Shown here piece after piece: positions 12,501 through 16,588 of a stretch of 16,588 nt of DNA (position 1 is its first letter; each line of letters opens with the position of its first letter). The notes beneath the pieces are model-generated. The model was not told where the DNA came from and made no database searches. It worked only from the letters and a program-made list of their open reading frames with translations. The translations under genes were made by a program, and so were the position numbers. The stretch covers positions 1-16,588 of the forward strand of contig JAGADS010000055.1 of the NCBI GenBank assembly GCA_017613485.1. Reading direction: 5' to 3'. The DNA comes from Treponema sp. (lineage in GTDB: Bacteria; Spirochaetota; Spirochaetia; Treponematales; Treponemataceae).

Positions 12501-14654
12501 ATGAAAAACGTATCAGGAAGGCCAAGGATTTTTGCCATTGTTTTTGTGCTTTTATTTTCTGTGGCCGCTCTCCATGCCGAGCAGAAGACAGCTCTTTCTC
12601 TTTACAATAAGGGCATGCAGTTCCAGCAGAGGGAAGATTACTATTCTGCCATAGAATCATACCGTGAGGCACTTCAGCTTAATCCTCAGTATGGGGATGC
12701 ATGGTACAATCTTGCCCTGTGTACTTTCCATCTTGGTGAATATGACCTGGCAGTCTCATACGCAGATACAGCCGCCAAATATGCACGCAATCTCAGTGAC
12801 ATACAGAACCTAAAGGGCATGGCTTTGATTTCTCTTGGAAATATAGATCAGGCACGCACTGTTTTTGAGGGTGTCCTTAAAAAATATCCCAATGATCTGA
12901 ATGCACGTTTCGGACTTGCTGAGATTGACCTGTACAACGGTGGAATATCAACAGCGGAAAAACGCTATCTTGACGCATTAAAGCGTGATTCTACCAACCG
13001 CAAGGCACTTTTAAGCCTGGCTTTGGTTTCTGCTGACCAGGGAAACAATGCAGCCGCAGAACGCTATGTAAACCAGGCCCTTGAGTATCACAGCGGTGAG
13101 GCAGAGGTTCACTATCTGGCATCTTATCTGGCCGCAAAACGTGGTGACGTAAAGGAAGCCGAACGCCGTGCACGCTCAGCAGTACAGATCAAGGGTGACT
13201 ACGACAAGGCCTACGAGCTTCTTGCAGACATCCTTTATGCACAGGGACGCTACAGCGAGGTAATTGATATATGTGATTTCCGCATCGGACGCAACCGTAA
13301 GCTTCCTCTTGCATGGTATCTTAAGGGACTTTCACAGGAGAAACTTGGCCTTTATGAGGATGCCATCTCTACATTCAACACAGGACTTTCAATTGACCCG
13401 CTTGATGAGGTTATGAGGCTTGCACTTGAGCAGCTGGTTAACCGCACGCTTGCAATCGAGGATACAAGACGCTCAACATGGGCTAATTACCACATAAACA
13501 AGGCGGCGGAATTCAAGAGGGCTTATGACGGTCCAAGTGAGCGCTATGAGTACCAGAGGGCTCTTTCCGTGGATCCGCTCAACAAGAAGGCACGTCAGGC
13601 ATTTGCAAACATGCTTGAACGCGACGGTTTCTATGAGCTATATCTTGAGCAGCTTAAATTCATCCGCTCAAACGACAGCGATGTAATTGCACGTCAGATT
13701 CAGAAAGACGAGAATACGGCAAAGATAAAGAGGACAAGCCAGCAGGTTAAGAACGACGACACAATCGAGGCACTTGAGAGCATGCTCAAGGAGAACCTTG
13801 CTCACAAATACTCTGTAAAACCGTTCTATCTGGATAAATCAAGGTGGAATATCGGAATATATTATCAGAAATCCCAGATTCAGCTGATGCATTCCGGGGC
13901 AGAGCAGATCATCGCCACAGCCGCAAAGAACCTTTTCAACGGTGTTGCAGTTACAACAGTTGACGTTGATGTTGAGTCAGTCGAAGGATTCTCTCAGGCA
14001 TACAGGCTTGCACGTACCGCAGGAAAGAATTATTTTGTAATCATCACAATCGATGAGACAAGCCGCTCATTCACGCTCAATGCAGATGTTTATTCAGCAA
14101 GGACAGGAACAAAGACAACTTCCGTAAAGGTATACCGCACAGGAAACGACAGGGTTGCAAAATCAATACGCAGGCTCAGACAGGCTGTTCTTGACATACT
14201 TCCTATCCGTGGAACAGTTCTTTACAATTCCGCAAGCACAGTCCTTGCAGATCTTGGTAAGAGCGATGGAATAGAGAAGGGCTCTACCTTTGATGTTGTT
14301 AAGAAAGGCAAGGTTCGCACCGCTGACTCTGGCTATGGAGTGTCTTATGCAGAGGCAGATGTCCTTGGAAAATTCGTGGTTACATCCGTAAACGAAGAGA
14401 TATCCGAGGGTACATACACAAAGAAGGGATTCTATGACACGCTTAACGTGGGAGATGAGCTGGTATTGATTCAGCTTAAGGATGCCGCGACAAGTGACGG
14501 AAATGCCGTTACGGACACAAGGGCAGCCGCAAAGGGTGACGGAAAGCCTGCGACAGCCGCCGCAGAAAAAGCCGAAAAGGATTCCATAAGGGAAGACATG
14601 AAGTCACCGCAAAGGGAATCTTCACTTATAACAATGATTCATTCGATTAACTAA
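12501..14654 (+). CDS. exported tetratricopeptide-repeat protein with C-terminal beta-rich domain
   Basis: A 717-residue protein with a Sec signal peptide (basic start, hydrophobic 10-22, likely cut after A-L-H-A26). Residues 29-300 divide exactly into eight consecutive 34-residue TPRs, each ending near a 'P/R/S/G' helix break (for example 29-62, 63-96, 97-130). A further irregular TPR-like helical part runs to about 425. Residues about 430-665 are beta-rich and unassigned, and include 'NYFVIITIDETSRSFTLNADVYSARTG' style strands. An Ala/Lys/Glu/Asp-rich stretch (about 668-702) follows. It should be a periplasmic scaffold binding envelope or flagellar partners; no specific role can be read. 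GGGAGG at 12490-12495 is the ribosome binding site, 22 nt after the corC-like stop, making it the last gene of the phoH unit before the hairpin at 14666. Confidence 0.85.
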   Translation: MKNVSGRPRIFAIVFVLLFSVAALHAEQKTALSLYNKGMQFQQREDYYSAIESYREALQLNPQYGDAWYNLALCTFHLGEYDLAVSYADTAAKYARNLSDIQNLKGMALISLGNIDQARTVFEGVLKKYPNDLNARFGLAEIDLYNGGISTAEKRYLDALKRDSTNRKALLSLALVSADQGNNAAAERYVNQALEYHSGEAEVHYLASYLAAKRGDVKEAERRARSAVQIKGDYDKAYELLADILYAQGRYSEVIDICDFRIGRNRKLPLAWYLKGLSQEKLGLYEDAISTFNTGLSIDPLDEVMRLALEQLVNRTLAIEDTRRSTWANYHINKAAEFKRAYDGPSERYEYQRALSVDPLNKKARQAFANMLERDGFYELYLEQLKFIRSNDSDVIARQIQKDENTAKIKRTSQQVKNDDTIEALESMLKENLAHKYSVKPFYLDKSRWNIGIYYQKSQIQLMHSGAEQIIATAAKNLFNGVAVTTVDVDVESVEGFSQAYRLARTAGKNYFVIITIDETSRSFTLNADVYSARTGTKTTSVKVYRTGNDRVAKSIRRLRQAVLDILPIRGTVLYNSASTVLADLGKSDGIEKGSTFDVVKKGKVRTADSGYGVSYAEADVLGKFVVTSVNEEISEGTYTKKGFYDTLNVGDELVLIQLKDAATSDGNAVTDTRAAAKGDGKPATAAAEKAEKDSIREDMKSPQRESSLITMIHSIN

Positions 14655-14665
14655 AATACAATTCC

Positions 14666-14691
14666 GGACTCCTGCTCCAATGCGGGGGTCC
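14666..14691. terminator. GC-rich hairpin between convergent genes (probable bidirectional terminator)
   Basis: GGACTCCTGC (14666-14675) pairs with GCGGGGGTCC (14682-14691) around a 6-nt loop, a 10-bp stem with two G-U pairs on the plus-strand RNA. It follows the TPR gene stop by 11 nt and the HEAT-repeat gene stop (minus) by 2 nt. The T-run is weak on the plus side (TGTTAGTTAT) and better on the minus side (TTGTATTTTAG). Confidence 0.65.
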
Positions 14692-14693
14692 TG

Positions 14694-16364
14694 TTAGTTA
14701 TCCCAATCTGCAAGTAATTCATTCGCAAAATCTCGGATAAACCTTTCTTTACTGTTTTTGTATGTTTCAATATACTTTTTTGCCTTTTCACCTTTTATTT
14801 TTGACAGGGCAACCAAATAAGTCCGGGCGTTATAGTCACTGCCTGTCCGTTCATTTTCGCAAGCTTTAATTATTGCATCTACCGAAGTTTCATCTTTTAA
14901 ATTTGCCAGACCCATAGCGGCGTCTCTTGTTATTGAAAAATCTGATTTCTTATTTTCTAAAATAACCAGAAATATCTTTTTGTGATTTTGTTTTGGGAAA
15001 TTCGACAGATATTCAATAGAGCTTCTTTGCCAGTCTAAACTCTTTTCAGTCTGATATATTTTTTCATAAACATTTTGAAGTGAGTCAACTTTATTCTCTA
15101 TCAGTACATTGGTAATTGAAACAACTCTTTTGTCAGGATCTTCAAGCATTTCTATCAGTTTGTTTATGACTTCACCGGGTTGTTTTCCTTTCAAAGTATC
15201 TACAGTCCAATACCTGACTGAAGAATCTTTACTGTCTAAATAAGTAAAAATTATATCTCTGGACTCTTGATCAGTTCTACCTTCCAATACTCCAATCAGA
15301 TATTGTTGAATTCTTTCGTGTTTTGTCTCTCTTAATGCTTCTTGAACATCTTTTAACAATTCATCTGAAAATAATAGAGGTTGCTCAGATACAATAAAAA
15401 AATAATTTTTCGGAATCTCTTTTGTAGAAACTAAATGCAGCCATAATTTTACATTTTCTATATTCTGTGATAGATAAAATCCGTCTAATAATTCCTCTGA
15501 AATTGAATTTTCATTTTCTTCACATTGTTTTAGATAGTCATTTAGATAATCAACATCTTCTTTTGTCGGACTATTGGCTAAAGCTTCAATCGCAATGCTC
15601 CGGGTCAGTGGATTCTCCAACAATGGAATAAAAGTGTTCTTGAGGTTTCCAATTCTAAGTTCTTTTATAGAGTAAATAGCATATCCTTTTATATCGTAAT
15701 CCCAGTTTTTGACAGCATCCATCAATAATTTTTCAGTTTTTTTGTTTTTACCGGTAATCGAAAGAATTTGAGCGGCAAGTATTTTGGCTCTTACATTTTC
15801 ACTGTTAATTCTATTGTAAGCAGTTTTTTGGAGGGAAGACTTATCGAGCTGAATATATAAAGGGAGCATGTGACTGTCTCCAAAGTTTTCGTATTCTACC
15901 AGAAAATCAAACAGTTCTGTTGTATGCTTGGTTTTTAAGCACATCAAGGTTATACCAGCCCAGATGATATTGTCCATGGACTCTTCAGTTTTAATTCTTC
16001 CTAAAAGCTTTTTTTCAAATTTTTTATCACCAGCTCCTGCAATAACCAGATAAGACAATAATCGCTGATTGTCATTTTGTGAATTAAATAACTTTTCTAT
16101 ATTATTTTTGTAACTGGCACTTTCCTTAAATTTCGACAGTGGATATTCATAAATCTGCTCATCTTTTAAATTTTCCGTAATCTCCGTCACTTCAATAAAC
16201 GGTTGCAAGAAATCTGAATACGCCTGAACCATCTCATCTAAATCTGTTTCCGTAAAGTCATTTTTGGCTGCGTTGATAAAATCTTTTTCAAAATCCTCGA
16301 TGCTTTGTCCAAATAAAGTAATTGAAACGAATGCTATTATTATTGCTAAAATAAATTTCTTCAT
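14694..16364 (-). CDS. secreted HEAT-repeat protein, probable integron cassette gene
   Basis: A 556-residue protein with a signal peptide (MKK, hydrophobic 4-18, likely cut near L-F-G-Q20). The mature part is a helical solenoid: repeated paired-helix units of HEAT/PBS-lyase type are seen around 90-135, 185-265, 355-440 and 470-550 (for example 'DSSVRYWTVDTLKGKQPGEVINKLIEMLEDPDKRVVSITNVL'). HEAT solenoids bind other proteins; no catalytic motif is visible and I do not recognise a characterised relative. GGAGGA at about 16371-16376 is a good ribosome binding site. The gene is visibly more AT-rich than the TPR operon beside it, reads towards it, and starts 33 nt after an attC-like site, leaving no room for a promoter of its own outside that site. 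This fits acquired cassette cargo, transcribed from upstream to the right of the window. Confidence 0.8.
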   Translation of the reverse strand: MKKFILAIIIAFVSITLFGQSIEDFEKDFINAAKNDFTETDLDEMVQAYSDFLQPFIEVTEITENLKDEQIYEYPLSKFKESASYKNNIEKLFNSQNDNQRLLSYLVIAGAGDKKFEKKLLGRIKTEESMDNIIWAGITLMCLKTKHTTELFDFLVEYENFGDSHMLPLYIQLDKSSLQKTAYNRINSENVRAKILAAQILSITGKNKKTEKLLMDAVKNWDYDIKGYAIYSIKELRIGNLKNTFIPLLENPLTRSIAIEALANSPTKEDVDYLNDYLKQCEENENSISEELLDGFYLSQNIENVKLWLHLVSTKEIPKNYFFIVSEQPLLFSDELLKDVQEALRETKHERIQQYLIGVLEGRTDQESRDIIFTYLDSKDSSVRYWTVDTLKGKQPGEVINKLIEMLEDPDKRVVSITNVLIENKVDSLQNVYEKIYQTEKSLDWQRSSIEYLSNFPKQNHKKIFLVILENKKSDFSITRDAAMGLANLKDETSVDAIIKACENERTGSDYNARTYLVALSKIKGEKAKKYIETYKNSKERFIRDFANELLADWDN

Positions 16365-16396
16365 TTTTTATCCTCCAGTGCCCCAGTGTGGCGTGG

Positions 16397-16458
16397 GCAT
16401 AACGCGCTTAAACGGTGGCTGGCTTGACCCTACATCCGATTTGAAGCGCATGTTATGT
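16397..16458 (-). other. attC recombination site of an integron gene cassette
   Basis: Read on the minus strand: outer box ACATAAC (plus 16452-16458), inner box GCGCTT+C+AAA (16449-16440), a central 28-nt region, inner box TTTAAGCGC (16412-16404) and outer box GTTATGC (16403-16397). Outer and inner boxes pair as an imperfect hairpin. The 5' inner box carries one extra C relative to the 3' one, which leaves an unpaired G on the opposite strand: the asymmetry known to set attC strand choice and orientation, and it points in the direction of the flanking genes. CGG/CCG extends the stem. The outer boxes match RYYYAAC/GTTRRRY except at one position each. Predicted cut G^TT at 16403/16402. The site starts 1 nt after the stop codon of the upstream gene. 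Total length about 62 bp, at the short end of attC sizes. Confidence 0.75.
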
Positions 16459-16459
16459 G

Positions 16460-16588
16460 TTATTTTATTATTGATGACCAGTAAACATCATATGCTTTCT
16501 CATATTTTGTTCCCGATGCATCAAGTCCAAATTTTATTAATTTATCTGCAATTTGATTTTTTTCTTCTTCTGTATAAATATGATTATA
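16460..16588 (-). CDS. 3' end of a cassette-encoded hypothetical protein (cut by window edge)
   Basis: An open minus-strand frame enters from the right edge and gives the last 42 residues of a protein, ending '...EKAYDVYWSSIIK' with TAA at 16460-16462. The composition is AT-rich, with 'YTEEEKNQIADKLIKFGLDASG' suggesting a helical, soluble domain; no family is recognised. Its stop codon lies directly against the attC-like site, the normal layout of an integron cassette, which is the main reason for believing the frame is a real gene. The start is outside the window. Confidence 0.6.
   Translation of the reverse strand, partial: YNHIYTEEEKNQIADKLIKFGLDASGTKYEKAYDVYWSSIIK

Noticed and set aside
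14648..14700. TAACTAA / TTAGTTA flanking the hairpin at 14666-14691 as a second, degenerate attC closing the HEAT-repeat cassette
   Set aside because: The boxes are asymmetric around the stem (11 nt against 2 nt), there is no inner box pair with an extra base, and both boxes simply contain the TAA stop codons of the convergent genes. A terminator explains it better.

Overview
The window looks like the chromosome of a spirochaete, most probably a Treponema-like host-associated anaerobe. This is inferred from the block lon / phoH - 7TM-HD phosphodiesterase - ybeY - CBS/CorC (TlyC-type) - exported TPR protein, from moderate GC (my impression is low-to-mid 40s % in the core genes), and from an integron-type attC site at the right end (an integron is known from Treponema denticola). 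No rRNA, tRNA, CRISPR array or insertion sequence was seen, and no stretch over 300 bases lacks a gene.

Left part (1-5564), accessory: a plus-strand run of four genes. These are a predicted alpha/alpha-toroid protein, an APH-type phosphotransferase, a GNAT acetyltransferase and a class I methyltransferase; the last three are tightly packed and two overlap by an ATGA. Converging on them is a minus-strand RhuM-Fic/Doc fusion protein. Then come a RidA-family protein with a clear sigma70-type promoter and, converging on it, a cytoplasmic serine beta-lactamase-like hydrolase with its own promoter.

Middle (5702-14654), housekeeping: lon (minus) and phoH (plus) are divergent across a 106-bp intergenic region. 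It holds one 17-bp-spaced promoter for each gene. Both promoters sit so close to the start codon that both mRNAs are predicted to be leaderless, and neither start has a Shine-Dalgarno sequence. From phoH onward the genes read plus with overlaps or gaps of 0-23 nt: phoH, a compact PgpH-like HD phosphodiesterase, ybeY, a CBS/CorC protein and an exported protein with eight 34-residue TPRs. The unit closes with a GC-rich hairpin at 14666-14691. Its likely themes are RNA quality control (PhoH, YbeY), cyclic dinucleotide turnover (7TM-HD) and envelope functions (CorC, TPR protein).

Right part (14694-16588), mobile: an AT-rich secreted HEAT-repeat protein on the minus strand begins 33 nt after an attC-like site at 16397-16458. 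That site lies directly behind the stop codon of another minus-strand gene running off the window edge. The arrangement gene-attC-gene, with the attC asymmetry pointing the same way as the genes, indicates the end of an integron cassette array, or a cassette cluster without an integrase, abutting the core operon. This is the most interesting feature here.
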